Below are positions 1-12,777 of a DNA stretch of 64,000 bases, in pieces. The notes beneath the pieces were generated by a model, which had not been told where the DNA came from, searched no databases, and was given only the letters and a program-made list of their open reading frames with translations. Position numbers and translations under genes: made by a program. The DNA lies in the NCBI GenBank assembly GCA_030762985.1, contig CM061043.1:56369540-56433539 (forward strand), given 5' to 3'. The stretch comes from Adelphocoris suturalis (taxonomy: Eukaryota; Arthropoda; Insecta; Hemiptera; Miridae). The first letter of the stretch is position 1. Every line of letters starts with the position of its first letter.

Positions 1-1520
1 ATTCTTACATTTCGCAACGAAGGCATTCTTCAATTTTAATCTTAATCTCCCTAGTATTTCCTCCGGATTATAAAAAACCAAAGCTACATCATTTATTTTA
101 GACTGTCGCTTACATATTTTGTACCAGAATATCTTCAATTTAATCACTTCCAGCGCCACAATTTTCGTGTATCTAGTAGTAGGAGTTTTCAGTATGCTTA
201 CCAGGTATGTTATAAATTAATCTAAAGTATGCAGATACAGTTGTTCAACCTCGGACTCTAAATGAATCATATAATCTGGCGCATTCAATAGCTCCTTAAT
301 AAAAAATTTTGAGATTTTTCATCAAAGTCATAACTTTCATACCACCAAAACTGACTTCCATAGCATAACACGGTTCTGCTTACTGAGTTGAAAATCTTAA
401 ACTTAGCTGACATTGCAATAAGATTATTTAAACAAATTTGGACCACACTGAGACCCGTCTTTGCTAAAGTTAACTTAGCCAGTTTCAAACGAATGTGTCG
501 GTGATTTGTTTGGGGGGGGGGGGGGGGGGGGGGGAGCTCCGAGAAATCTCATTCCTGTTTTTTCTCTTATTTTAATTGCCACCAAAATTATATTGAATCC
601 ATTCATAGGAACGCCGTTAATACAGCAACTTACGACCAATACATCGTACCAAGAGACCAATACCAGTAGGTATACCAATATATCAAACCAATATATCGTA
701 TCAATATATTTTCTCTTACATACCTTTTCCATTCAACTTCCATACCGTTTGAGCGCTGTAGCATAAAACTTTCCGAGACTCGTCCAGGTCATTATCCCAT
801 ATTTATTTCCCCACAGCCATATTTCTCAACTCCTTTCGAGAATACAAGTCTCACAATTATCTCCGAACACTCGCAGAAACGTGTTTAAACTTTTGTTTGA
901 AACTTTTGTGAAGTTACGAACTACGGAAAGAGGAAAAACTCGGCCTTTCACATCGATTGAGAGAAGTCAAACAGTTCTTCTGAATACCGCCAGCTTCCTC
1001 TTTTTATCTCCCGTAAAAAAATAAAAATAAAAAAAGAATTTCAGGAAAAAAGTTCCAACGATATAAATTTTCTGTGCTTTCAACTCACTCATTGTTAGCA
1101 GCAGAAAGAAAATTAAAGATGGTGCTCGAGATTCATGTTATATCGATCACAAACTTCCTAGTGACACGAGGGAAAATATTTTGTAAATGGGATGTGACAA
1201 TAGAGGGATCCAAATCAGAGTGACTGCGGTTACAGATCACACGGTGCACGAGAAGCATGATCAGCTGATCTGGTAACAACCGACAGCAAACGAATTAATA
1301 CAACGACGTGAGTAAGAGACCGCTTGATTGACAACGCAAGGTCGAGTCTTAGTACGTCCTCGTTACCACGTCTTCAACACTACGCTCGTAAATCTATAAA
1401 CCCAAGGAAGGTTTCTGTGATAAGCGTGTTCAGTTCATATTTATATTAAAATTTATACTAGATATTTAATTATATCATTTAAAAAATAAGATAAACATAC
1501 AATTACATTAAAATATACTA
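1..1520. other. Unassigned AT-rich sequence
   Basis: No gene or recognisable transposon domain is visible. Short reading frames here are not supported by any motif. The only conspicuous element is the poly(G) tract listed separately. Confidence 0.5.
512..534. repeat. Poly(G) tract, 23 nt
   Basis: An uninterrupted run of 23 G residues in AT-rich surroundings. It is one of several such runs in the window. Confidence 0.95.
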
Positions 1521-1524
1521 AATT

Positions 1525-2012
1525 TATTTATATTCATCTTACCTATTTTCACTCGAAACAGTCCATTCATCGAGTGCCCAAAAACGAATAAGTCAACAAA
1601 ACGGAGGATAAATTGTTGCCGAAAAACGAATAAAATCTTTTCATATCAATCATATCTACCTCTCTCATGATACGAACATTAAACTTTAAAGATACCAATA
1701 TTTGTATTATTTTACTGATTTTCTACACAAAATGCATAAGATCCTTATATTTATACCGACCTCTATATACACCAATATTACTACTAACATAAGATGTGCT
1801 AGAACTTACTTGAACGATCGCCAGTGATCCTGACGGATATGTCTTCAAGGAAAACTGGAACACATCGTCGAGCTCGTCTTTGCTCAATCAACTAGCGTGG
1901 TAGGTATATAAATAAGCCTACGAAGTCTAATACTTCTCGCTGATTTTCATTGCACAAATAAAACGGCGGAAGGACGGACGACGGATTGATTCGATTTTTG
2001 AAATCTATGTAG
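1525..2012 (-). repeat. Dispersed repeat family B, copy 1
   Basis: The segment matches, as reverse complement, the sequence at 27866-28275. Shared landmarks in order are CGAGTGCCCAAAAACG, a block around GACGGATATGTCTTCAAG, AAGCCTACGAAGTCTAATAC and the GGACGGACGACGG block. No coding potential or terminal repeat was found, so the class is unknown. It directly abuts the hAT-like MITE fragment that follows. Confidence 0.7.
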
Positions 2013-2013
2013 A

Positions 2014-2329
2014 GACGACCTTACAGCGAATTCAACGATTGAAGCCTATCCTATTTGTCTCAAATCTATTTCAATAGGACGTCCCTCTGAAGCAAGGTAA
2101 TAATATGTATTAGCAAGGCTTCGCATATTATAGGAGGGGAGCCCTATTGAAACTGATGACGGTGACGCATTTTTATGGGTTGCATTCGTGTAATCGCGGA
2201 CAGACGAATACAATTACACGAATATGATTACACTAATACGAATATAATCGCTGTTGACTCAGAATCAACGAATAATTATGAAGATTACAATCGTATTCGT
2301 ATTCGATGATAAGATTATGCCCAACACTC
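2014..2329. mobile_element. hAT-like foldback MITE, half copy (copy 1)
   Basis: This is the right half of the family defined by the intact copy at 19252-19747. It carries the internal GAGGGGAGCCCTATTGAAA region and the arm ending in GATTATGCCCAACACT. The left arm is missing, so the palindrome is broken and no target duplication can be read. Confidence 0.8.
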
Positions 2330-2396
2330 GTTAAACACTGGTTTAAATTTATAGAAAGTTTCATCAAAATCAGGCGTCGGGGAGTGGCTTTTAAAA

Positions 2397-2454
2397 CGAT
2401 TTTAATAGGACGATTTTAATAGGACGATTTTAATAGGACGATTTTAATAGGACG
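2397..2454. repeat. 14-bp tandem minisatellite
   Basis: About four perfect head-to-tail copies of the 14-mer GATTTTAATAGGAC. The unit resembles the AATAGGACG string inside the adjacent MITE family and may have been amplified from it. Confidence 0.9.
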
Positions 2455-3126
2455 TAAATACATACATCAACGGACAAGGTGAACACAATAGCTCATTTCT
2501 CCTTTTTATGAAGAAAATGCGCTAAAAATGTTTCCGCTATCTATTAGAAATAACAGCGACAATTCACCAGAATTCAATCCAAATATGCAACATCTGGTGA
2601 ATAATGAAATGAACCCATGAATAATGAAGGAACCATCTAACAGGCACAGGTAACTACAGCTTTTCTCGTTTTCGCGTCGTTACTGTTGACTGATGAAAAA
2701 AAAAAAAAACAAGATAACTCCATTTTATACAGGAGAAAATAAAAGCGGGAAAAAGGATACCTACGTATATATTTTGTTTGACTAAAAAAAAATCTCCATT
2801 AGCTTTTAACCGAAAAAAAGGAATAACTGAGACAACAGATTGGCAGCTGTAAAAGCCTTAAGGTAACACCTCCGCTGCTTTAGTTTCCATCTCATCAACC
2901 CCCCTGGACTCTCCTACCCCTCGGGAAGGTCTAAAGGAATCAACCCACCATCACCTCCGCTCCAGCTACCCCGGTACTTCACTTGCCCTAATTGGCACTT
3001 ACCCCGCACCGCACCCCCCGGCCCACTCGCGAGCCTGTTACAACAGGTTTGACAGATTGTTTTTCCTTCCGTTTTCCCATCAAGGGGCCGGGAGACGTTT
3101 CCTCCCGTTGGTGATGGGACGGCAAT
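2455..3126. other. Unassigned sequence
   Basis: AT-rich at first, with a more GC-rich stretch near 2880-3120. No supported gene, RNA or repeat boundary was recognised. Confidence 0.4.
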
Positions 3127-3144
3127 GGGGGGGGGGGGGGGGGG
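3127..3144. repeat. Poly(G) tract, 18 nt
   Basis: An uninterrupted G run. An 86-residue and a 73-residue reading frame that cross it are products of the homopolymer. Confidence 0.95.
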
Positions 3145-3235
3145 ATTACGTAGTGGCGGGTTCCGACTAATTGAATATCGGAGCGATCAATCTGGAGATG
3201 GAGTTCAAGTTTTCGCTTTTTCGCCGACAGAGGTA

Positions 3236-4196
3236 GCCGATCTTTGTTTTCCGCTCCAACCAAAAAAGTACGAGTCGAGACCAGTGTTGGGCATAATCCC
3301 ATCGTCGAATACGAATACGATTGTAATAGCGATAACTATTCTTTGATTCTGAGTCAACTACGATTATATATATGTATTCATGTAATCGCATTCGTCTGTC
3401 GGCGATTACACGAATACAACCCATTAAAATGAGTCACGGTATTTTAATGCGTCACCGAGCTTCAGAGGGACGTCCTATTGAAATTGATTTGAGACAAATA
3501 GGAGGGGCTCCAATCGTTGGATTCGCTTTAATGGCGTCCCCCTGAAGTATACTACTGATAGGTAATATTAGCAAGGCTTCGCATATTAGAGGAGGGACGC
3601 TCTATTAAAATTGATGACCGTGACGCATTTTTATGGGTTATATTCGTGTAATCGCTGACAGACGAATACGATTACACGAATACGAATATGATCGCAGTTG
3701 ACTCAGAATCAATGAATAATTATCGCAATTACAATCGTATTCGTATTCGACGATAAGATTATGCCCAACTCTGGTCGTGCAGCATGATCGTATGTGCGAA
3801 TTTTCTTAAATTATCTACTTATTGTATAATAATATTATAAACTGCATTTCAGTAGGAACAAATTGTTCAAAACCAATTTCATGACAAAAATCGAAGTAAA
3901 TAAAATTTGGAGATTCAAAAAAGATGTTGAAATTTTAGTTTTTTTTTTTTTTTCATTTTAGCGAATTTTTGTAGAAAATGAAGCTACTGCTTTTTATTAA
4001 AATAAAAAATTTTGAAAAATTTCTTCATTAAAATCAGTTTTGAGGCATACGATTCCTGAAGTTATATATATGTATAATATTATATGTGTGTGTGTGTGTT
4101 TGTGTCATTCCAGACGATAACTCTCCTTAGGATTGAAATAAAAATCCCGTTCCTACGCCAAAAAATCAAGCATTCCAAACAAAAGGATAAGTTCGA
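3236..4196. repeat. Family A unit split by a MITE
   Basis: The unit starts at GCCGATCTTTGTTTTCCGCT, is interrupted by the MITE at 3282-3773, and resumes at the family A head (TGCAGCATGATCGTATG). It continues through AT-rich sequence with TA/TG dinucleotides to the GATAACTCTCCTTAGGATTG block near 4119. The same GCCGATCTTTG start recurs at 4197, so two units lie head to tail. Confidence 0.7.
3282..3773. mobile_element. hAT-like foldback MITE (copy 2)
   Basis: The 492-bp element starts CAGTGTTGGGCATAAT and ends in the near-complementary ATTATGCCCAACTCTG. The two arms, each about 210 bp, are complementary along most of their length, and there is no ORF. The flanks GTCGAGAC and GTCGTGCA match at 5 of 8 positions, consistent with a decayed 8-bp target duplication. 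It interrupts a family A repeat. Confidence 0.85.
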
Positions 4197-4600
4197 GCCG
4201 ATCTTTGTTTTCCGCTACAAGCAAAAAAGTACCAGTCGTGCAGCATGATCGTATGAGCGAATTTTCTTAAATTATCTACTTATCGTATAATAATATTATG
4301 AATTGCATTTCAGTAGGTAAAAAGAAATTTGTAAAAACCAATTCCATGACAAAAATCGTACTGAATAAAATTCGGTAATTCGAAAAATATCTTGAAAATT
4401 TAGTTTTTTTTTTCAGTTTCAGCGAATTTTTGTAGAAAGCAATGCTTTCAATACCTATAAGTAGACTCAGAAGCATAAACCCTTTCTAAATAATATTATA
4501 TTTTGGATTTTTAGCTTTTTTTAGCAGCTATCTATTTTTCGGTAAATACTGATGAAATTTTTTTCCGTATCAATATAATGCGTTGGGCAAAAGAACAATT
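4197..4600. repeat. Family A unit (second of a head-to-tail pair)
   Basis: Repeats the 3236-4196 unit without the MITE: GCCGATCTTTGTTTTCCGCT, the CAGTCGTGCAGCATGATCG head, then GAGCGAATTTTC and homopolymer-rich sequence. It serves as the empty-site reference for the MITE at 3282. Confidence 0.75.
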
Positions 4601-5405
4601 ATTATATTAATATCAATACTCTTAATCAATCAATTAATGCTTCAGTGCCACAGTTGAATCCAACCCCTACCTTGTGGTTTGAAGGGTAAATTTACGGATT
4701 TTGTATGTACGAAAGCGTAATCTTCATTTTAATCGAAGCTTGCTCTTACAGCTGAATTCGATTCAATTAGACAGATTGTAATTCCACGTCGTCTTTGTTC
4801 GCTTTCGAACATCGGAATGAGAGAAAAGATGATGAGCCGGGTTCAGCTTTGTGGGTCCCTCTCGTCCCCAAGTCCCGCTGCTAATTGCCAATTAGACAAG
4901 ATGATTTCAGGGTGAAGTGAAAGACAATATTGTTGGAGGTCCGAATCAACAAAGACCGCGTTGAGACGCCCAGGACGGCCATTACCAGCTCAAGATCGAT
5001 TGGGCTGAGGGTTGGACGCCGGGCGCCCGCTCATGGGCGGAGGGGTGCGCTGATAAATCACAGGTGACAAATTACCGAACGGTTCCTCGTCCCAACAGTG
5101 TTTTGCTGGATGAAAAATGGCGGACAGAGTGCGAAAGGGTGATTGAATTAACTGTTCAACAACGTTTTCAAATTGAGATCGGTGCGAGTCACGCCATTAT
5201 CGGTTTTGAGGACAGAGGAATTTCGCGGCGCCCAAAACAACAAGTTGAATGCGGAGAAAAAAAAAAAAACTGTCTAATCGCCTACCGGCAGGCTCTCTTC
5301 CGTCAACATGGTGCCGTCTGATTTATATTAGTTTAACTAGTTATTTCTTCCCTATTAGGAGATTTCTCCTTCCTTTCCCGTTTAGTGAACCCTTTATACA
5401 AGTAG
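4601..5405. other. Unassigned sequence
   Basis: A GC-richer patch at roughly 4790-5260 contains an 85-codon reading frame (5064-5321) with no recognisable motif. Nothing else is supported. Confidence 0.4.
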
Positions 5406-5462
5406 GTATGTTGTCAAAAATTATCAGGATAAGGGTCAACACGAATAAAAGTCCTTATCACC

Positions 5463-5493
5463 GAGCTTTCGGTTTATATAAAACCATCATCAG
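5463..5493 (-). ncRNA. Hammerhead-ribozyme-like core
   Basis: On the minus strand the order is CTGATGA, a 5-bp stem-loop GGTTT/AAACC, then GAAA followed by the palindrome AGCT and C. This is the conserved hammerhead arrangement of core, stem II, GAAA and a very short stem III that would form between two copies. Penelope-like elements are known to carry such ribozymes. Against activity, one unpaired T separates CTGATGA from stem II, and stem I pairing is weak. It is probably a degraded ribozyme. Confidence 0.5.
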
Positions 5494-6159
5494 AGCCTAT
5501 AACAATCTGAACGGAAACTTTCAGGCTCAGTACAGAAACAATAATAAAACAATAACAATAACATAAATGAACTCAAATAAAAAATAAATATCAGGCCAAC
5601 ATAAAATAAAATAATAATAACAACAACCACTACTTACTACTTAATTAAATCCATAGGTGCAACTTACTCAAGAATCTTCTATGTTGTCAAAATATAGGAC
5701 AGGGTCATGGATTGTGAGTTAAATGTCATAACTAACACATAACAAGACACAACAATTTAACAACATCCAGCCTGCTCAAATGTAACCATGTGAACACGAA
5801 TCATGGAAACATTTCTATACTTACACCAAAACAAGAACTGGTTGCAGTGGAGGTTGCCACATAAATGACTCAAAAGCTAAACGCTAAAATTGAAAATAAA
5901 CATTGCTGACAAGCATACAAAGCTAAACTAAAATCACAGAAAACAGGCAAAAAAAAGAAGAATATGATAACAGCTCCTAATAAACATCACATGGAGAATA
6001 ACAACACCACATCCTAGAGTATATGCAGTGACTCTCCCAAAACTGATTGAAATAAAATGGCAACAATCAGGCAGTCAATGAAAAATTCACAAGATGGCGA
6101 CGAAGAGAAGGTTCCAATCACTCAACACCAGACATTGCTGACCAGACATTGTTCATCTT

Positions 6160-6600
6160 CACACCGCCAGAATTGTTGCATACACAGAACTAATGCCATT
6201 GGTGTCTGTCTTTTTATTGCACGTACTGTCCGTTAGCTGTACATATAATTTCTCCTTAAAAGCACGCCTACCCAGTTGCTGCTCTCTATCTAACACAGTG
6301 ACCTTCTCAAAATCAAATGAATGCCCGTGTTCAAGTGCATGGTGGGACAACATAGTGCCACTATCCAATTCCCCTCTACAGTCTGACCATGTTTGAACTT
6401 TGATGTATAACTGTGTGCCCAACATAGCAAATGGCACAATTCTTACAAGGAACCTTATAAATCACTCATGACTGTACCTGTAGGGGATCAATGACATTCA
6501 ACTTGGAATGCAACTGGGAGACCTTATTGTTGTATCTAAAGACAACCTTAGTGGATGGCAGTTTTGACCCTTACCCTGATAATTTTTGACAACATACATA
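6160..6600 (-). pseudogene. Penelope GIY-YIG endonuclease domain, broken
   Basis: Reading the minus strand from 6600 gives NNKVSQLHSKLNV, then VIYKVPCKNCAICYVGHT, the GIY and YIG halves of the nuclease with the CPC-type cysteines characteristic of Penelope elements. A stop separates the two parts near 6470, and a frame change lies near 6395. It then continues through ALEHGHSFDFEKV and LDREQQLGRRAFKE, the usual HxFDF and R..K..E region. The domain cuts DNA to prime reverse transcription. In-frame damage makes it a pseudogene. Confidence 0.8.
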
Positions 6601-6602
6601 TT

Positions 6603-7841
6603 ATTGTGGGTCGATCATCTCTTTCTTTACTCTATATAAATAGGATGCATTTCGTTCTCTGGTAGCAATACAGCAAAGGTTGAAAGACGTATCTCCTGAG
6701 AGTTAGTGGTTCTCGTTGTGTATTGAAAGTACTGTTTATCAGTTCTCCCTTTAAAAAAATGGCTGTTTTCGACTTTTTCCTTAATCAATATAATCGTTAG
6801 GTATACATAGGAAATCAATACTAACCAAACAAATCGAAACTACTCACTTCGCGGCTCTATTTTGAAATATTCACCGTTCCCATTTTGACAATTGCTCGAA
6901 GCATAATTCAGTAGATTCAGTTGACTTGCCTACGCCTCCAGGTTTTTAAGATACCTCGGGAATGTCGAAGAGGGAAATTCCCATAAATCCCATTTTCTTT
7001 CTCTCTCTTTTTTTTTTTTTTTTTTTTTGTCTCTCCCTCTCTTCTTTCTTTTAAATAATCTAATGGTCTGGATGTGCGAAACAAGGATTTTTTCTGTGAA
7101 TGAGTAATGAAGGGGAAAATGAATTGTTTTACGTTCACGATAGTTTCAACCAATTTTCGTGATCCTTCTTCAGTTAGATCATTTCACTGTTTTGCTCAAA
7201 GTGTTCGGTCTCTTTGTGAAACCACTCATTATCAATAAGTAATTTCACATTTTAAAAATGCCAGTCATGTAGCATGATCGTATGAGCGAATTTTCGTGAA
7301 TGATGGTACTGTATTATGTTATATAAATAGGCCTTAGAATGTAAAAGTGCTGAACAATTGATAAAGGGCTGAAACTCTGTGATCAGAGAGAACAAACGCT
7401 GACAGCGCTCACGGCGGAAGGGAAGGAACTGAAGCTTCATGAACCCCTCGGCAATCGTGGTTGAAGGAAGAAACGTGCCCTACTTACTGCTAGGTCTTCT
7501 TGTTGGGGCTCGATTTTGTTTCAACATATTGGATAAACAATGGGGACCGAGAGCGCGGATGATCCGGATTTACTTCAAACCCCACGCCCCGTATAGTTTC
7601 CCCTCCGACTCTATATTGCGAACATTACAGGGTTCTATCATCCCATTTCCTACAAATCGAAGATATATGTTTGCTAATTTCTATTCAGAATGAGAGAGAG
7701 CGGAAAACTTCGACACACTTCAGAGATTTTCAACTAGCTATCAAAATTAAATTAAATATTTTAATGCTCGAGATCGTTTTTCGGTGTGCTAATCAAAAGA
7801 CCAATGGCGATGGTTTCCATGAATATATTAATTGCTATGCA
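6603..7841. other. Unassigned sequence with one family A head
   Basis: Contains a poly(T)-rich stretch at 6998-7028 and a single family A head (GTAGCATGATCGTATGAGCG) near 7268. An 84-codon frame at 7439-7693 has no recognised domain. No gene is supported. Confidence 0.4.
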
Positions 7842-7843
7842 AT

Positions 7844-7899
<56 letters not shown>
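7842..7899. repeat. (TA)n microsatellite
   Basis: About 58 bp of nearly pure TA with one phase slip near 7854. Confidence 0.95.
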
Positions 7900-7900
<1 letters not shown>

Positions 7901-8496
7901 TCTTCATTGAGAGATAAAACAAGAGGGTCAAAGATGGACTTACGCCAGACGTTTCGCGAGGACGCTTTATCAGTGACTGAAGTTTTCCACCGACGACCTC
8001 GAGCTCCCACGGTGTTGAGTGTAGAAGAGGGGATCGAGGGAGGTTCAGCGAATATCAGCGGAAAGGAAAGAACAGGAGCAGACGTGGGTGATAAGTTTGG
8101 GCAAAACCAAGGGACAAATGTGTGATTGGCGGGTGGTGTATGTGTGTAAAATACAATAATTCAACAGTTAAAAATCACTAAATTAAAACAGGTATAAATA
8201 AATAAGTAAATAAAAACAGTTATAAATAAAAAAATAAAGGGTTGAAGCGCCCGCCTACCGGTTAGTGTTTAGCCCAGGTGGGCGCAATGCACCTAGGAGC
8301 CACCGGTATGCTTTTTATTTTATTTGTACGTCCGTGTCGGATTCATCTTCCGGCAGGCGGGCGAGTACTCGGAGTTTATAACACTCCTCATGCCCCTGCT
8401 GCCATTGGACAGCTATGTGCTGAGGAACCTTCTTGAGGGCACCACGTCAGAACTCGTACCTATAATTGTTCATCCTGATATTGAGCTGCGTGACGG

Positions 8497-8497
<1 letters not shown>
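7900..8497. other. Unassigned sequence with a GC-rich hairpin
   Basis: The inverted repeat GCGCCCGCCT / AGGTGGGCGC at 8247-8285 would form a 10-bp stem with one G-T pair and a 19-nt loop. Reading frames at 7907-8125 and 8324-8497 carry no known motif. Confidence 0.4.
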
Positions 8498-8546
<49 letters not shown>

Positions 8547-8984
8547 TTAGGATTGAAATAAAAATTCCGTACATGCGCCAAAAAACCAAGCTTTCCAAAC
8601 GAAAGGATGAGTTTGTTGGCCAGCAGTTTTTGAGCACGTTAAATTGGTGATTGCAAAAAATGTTAAATTCAAAATTTTTTCAAAAAAATTTTTTGAAAAA
8701 ATGCACGTTAAATTTCAAAAAATCACTAAAGTTCCAGTGATGCAGCTTGGTCGTGTGAGGGAATTTCATAAATTATCTATCGTATTACCATATGTTAAAT
8801 TGTATTGAAATTTGAGCAATTTCAGTAGAACGAAATTGTTAAAAACCAATTTTATGGCTAAAAAAACTCTTTCTAAATAAAATTCGGCGATCCAAGAGTT
8901 CTTGAATTTATAGATTTTTTTGGAAGTTTTAATAGTTTTTTATCAAATATTATTGAAATTTACGTTTTTCTATAAAATTTTGGG
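8498..8984. repeat. (TA)n tract and family A sequence
   Basis: A TA run at 8498-8544 is followed directly by the family A block CCTTAGGATTGAAATAAAA, then CGAAAGGATGAGTTTGTTGG, then a degenerate head GATGCAGCTTGGTCGTGTG near 8738. The TA tract sits at the same point in other copies. Confidence 0.75.

Positions 8985-10237
<1,253 letters not shown>

Positions 10238-10289
<52 letters not shown>
10238..10289. repeat. (CA)n microsatellite
   Basis: About 26 CA units, immediately followed by seven T residues that are the poly(A) end, read on the minus strand, of the next element. Confidence 0.95.
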
Positions 10290-10291
<2 letters not shown>

Positions 10292-11187
10292 TTTTTAAAC
10301 GAAACTCCCCTCAAAGGTGAAGGGGGCACACCACTAAATTGAAATATAAACAAATAAAATAAAAAAGTGGGGAGGACGCCCAGGTTTACTTGACGCCGGC
10401 TCCAGGGATAAGGGAAGTTGCAAGACGAGGAGGAAGAATGGGATGAAAGGAAGTGCCTCTATCAAATGACCACCAGTTCAAGTAAGAATCCCTCAGGACG
10501 CGGGAGGTGATCCCACCGAGCACTTCCGCTGAGATGCCCAACTCGAGAAACTTCGTGGCGCTTATCCCCCACCACACCCCTCGCCATGAAACGGTCGCAG
10601 CAATGACCTTGTTGTTATTAGGTGCCACTCCTTTTAGCTCAGATATCGCTTGTCGTAGATCATTTCTATCATATTTACTTTTCTTAGCCGGCCAGGTCTA
10701 CTCCATGTCCATGCTGCCACTGACAACCTGGACATCCAGGATTATGGCAGACCCAACGGGCTTGATTGCAACGGTATCTGGCTTGTTGTCCCTGTCACTC
10801 GGCATGTGGTACAGTCTCTCCCTTTCAACATCCCAACCGCTAGATGACAAAGCACCTGCTATCTGCTTGGCAACCGCATCGTGACGTAAAATGCGGCCAC
10901 CGTGAGTATGAGGACACCCCGACAGGCACGGCAAAGGGTGTCTACTGTCTCGCAACTACTCCTCGAACACCTCACCGAGTTGGCTAATGCAGCCACCCGG
11001 ACGGCGTGAAAATGGCGATAGTCGCGGGCCCCAATGCACTCTGAAGCCCATTCCACCCACTGGTACCCGCCTTCATGGTACAGACAGGCCACATACGACG
11101 GGGACGTATTACCATGACTTGGGTAGGGATATGAAGGAGCTCCGAAGAGATAAAAACACCAACATTTACCCTACCCCAGCAACCCAA
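10290..11187 (-). mobile_element. R2-like non-LTR retrotransposon, internally deleted copy
   Basis: The minus strand carries the 3' end of the same element as at 23739-26530. Recognisable parts are CLYHEGG joined directly to YQWVEWASE, the CRACRG half of the zinc knuckle, and the endonuclease NKPDTVAIKPVGSAIILD. The 3' UTR and a 7-nt A tail follow. Relative to the longer copy, about 0.95 kb of reverse transcriptase is missing at the CLYHEGG/YQWVEW junction, and about 40 bp including the knuckle histidine is lost after CRACRG. It lies between (CA)n tracts on both sides. Confidence 0.85.
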
Positions 11188-11203
11188 ACACACACACACA
11201 CAC
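11188..11203. repeat. Short (CA)8 tract
   Basis: Eight CA units on the 5' side of the R2-like copy, in the same phase and strand as the larger tract on its 3' side. Confidence 0.9.
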
Positions 11204-11224
11204 GAATATAACACTATAATTTCA

Positions 11225-12672
11225 AAATAAGTCACAATCACTTCCTGGACTGAAAAAATAAATAAACATAAATAATTATTCATGGATTATTACTTCTAAA
11301 CACATTTGTAGATAGTCTCTTACAATTCTTAATTCAGTATAATATATAATCATAGTGTGTACCCTGATACCTAATTGACAAATCTAGCCGAAACAAAGGT
11401 GCGCGTTTGCTTCCGTATGTTTATCACTTTTGTTTTGTTCCATACCGCATTATGGTTTTATATTCCATATAATTTACTATTGATTTGCTTCTCTCCTATT
11501 TATTCCCTTGTATTTTTGATTTAAGTTCCTATGTCAGCTTTGGCAAGGGCAGTATGGTCTGCCTGCTATGATATTTGTGCAAGTTAAATTGTTGTGCAAA
11601 AGGTACTCCTTCAACTTCTTCTTTGTCTCCTTCCTAGTGTCGTTAGCTGCGTATACGTAGGGAATCAGATAATTTCCGATGGCTGGAATCATGTACGACA
11701 CTTGTCTTCGGGTATGGTCGTAATGGTAAACCGACTGGTCAAATTCATAGCTGGGATGTCCTCCTCTCCTCGTCCGGCTTTTCTGGTAGTAAAGTTCTTT
11801 CAGAGGAAGCAGTCCCTACTTAGGGAAGCCCTACTTAGGGTTTCCGTCGACTCATGGTAAGCCCCTCCAAACTGTGAGCTCCTCAAAGTGAGCTTGGTAG
11901 ATCCTCCTCAGTTCGAGAGGAGAGCAGTAATCCCCGAGAAATTTCAGACTGAAATTTACTCGGTTCAGCTGTTTTTTGAGCTTGAGAATATGAGGCATCC
12001 AGGACAGATTGCAGTCTATTACGACACCCAGGTATTTTGCTGACTTCTCTTCCGATATTCTTGGGCAGTCACACACCATGGGACATGGTCGTGATGAGTC
12101 GTGGATCGTGATCTCATTTGCGTGGTTTTCTGGTATTCCATGTTCCGTATACCTATATACCACCAATTTTGTCTTTGAGGCATTGAGGAGCAGACCAATA
12201 CTTCTCAAGTATACCTGAATCCTTCTCAGATCTTCTTCCACAATTTGGGTCCAGTTTACATCACGATTAAACGAGTATGCTAAGGCGGTGTCGTCCGCGA
12301 ATGAGAAAAGCCTGCCCCAAATGTCCAACCCATTTATGCCATTCTTATAAACCAGAAAAGCGAGATCGTGCTTTCTGGCGGGACTCCTATTGTTGTTGTT
12401 CTAGTCGCACTCTCCACACCACCAAACAGAACTGATTGTGCTTTATTTTCTAAGAAGCTTTTGAACCACTGTAGAGGAGCCGATTTCACACCAACACTTT
12501 CAAGCATTTGCAAGAACAAAGGTCGCACAACTCTGTCGAATGCCTTAGAGAGGTCCAGGTAAATTGATACGGTTTTCCTCCTGCTCTCCAGTGATTTTAC
12601 CAAGAATCCAACGTGACTTTCGACGGCCATCTCTGTAGACCTATTTTTCCTGAATCCAAACTGGTTTGGAGA
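11225..12672 (-). pseudogene. CR1/jockey-like reverse transcriptase, truncated
   Basis: The minus strand starts abruptly at LSPNQFGFRKNRSTEMA (RT fingers). It continues with YLDLSKAFDRVV (motif A), GVPPEST near motif B, then SFADDTALAYS (motif C, catalytic FADD near 12287-12300) and KYLGVVIDCNLSW (thumb). It ends through MIPAIGNYLIPYVY and a non-coding tail. The endonuclease and N-terminus are missing. At least one frame change lies between motifs B and C, and stops follow near 11850. Family assignment is by motif style and could be a related LINE clade. Confidence 0.8.
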
Positions 12673-12675
12673 CAA

Positions 12676-12698
12676 GACACACACACACACACACAAAC

Positions 12699-12771
<73 letters not shown>
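12676..12771. repeat. (CA)n plus (TA)n compound microsatellite
   Basis: CA units at about 12678-12695 pass into TA units at 12703-12771. The compound tract marks the truncated 5' boundary of the RT fragment to its left. Confidence 0.9.

Positions 12772-12777
<6 letters not shown>

Larger units (their letters stand above)
5406..6602 (-). mobile_element. Penelope-like element fragment
   Basis: The minus strand encodes the C-terminal GIY-YIG endonuclease of a Penelope-like retroelement, followed by a 3' region with a hammerhead-like core at 5463-5493. The fragment is bounded by inverted copies of about 30 bp containing GTTGTCAAAAATTATCAGG, at 5406-5440 and 6565-6602. Inverted or partial terminal repeats are characteristic of 5'-truncated Penelope copies. 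The reverse transcriptase is missing. The elements move by target-primed reverse transcription. Identification rests on the endonuclease motifs and is fairly secure; element limits are approximate. Confidence 0.75.

Noticed and set aside
5440..5530. Complete single-molecule (type III) hammerhead using AGCCT upstream of the core
   Set aside because: The base before the presumed cleavage point is G, which hammerheads do not cleave after, and stem III would pair at only two positions.
8247..8285. GC-rich hairpin as a transcription terminator
   Set aside because: Hairpin terminators are a bacterial feature; here it is recorded only as an inverted repeat.
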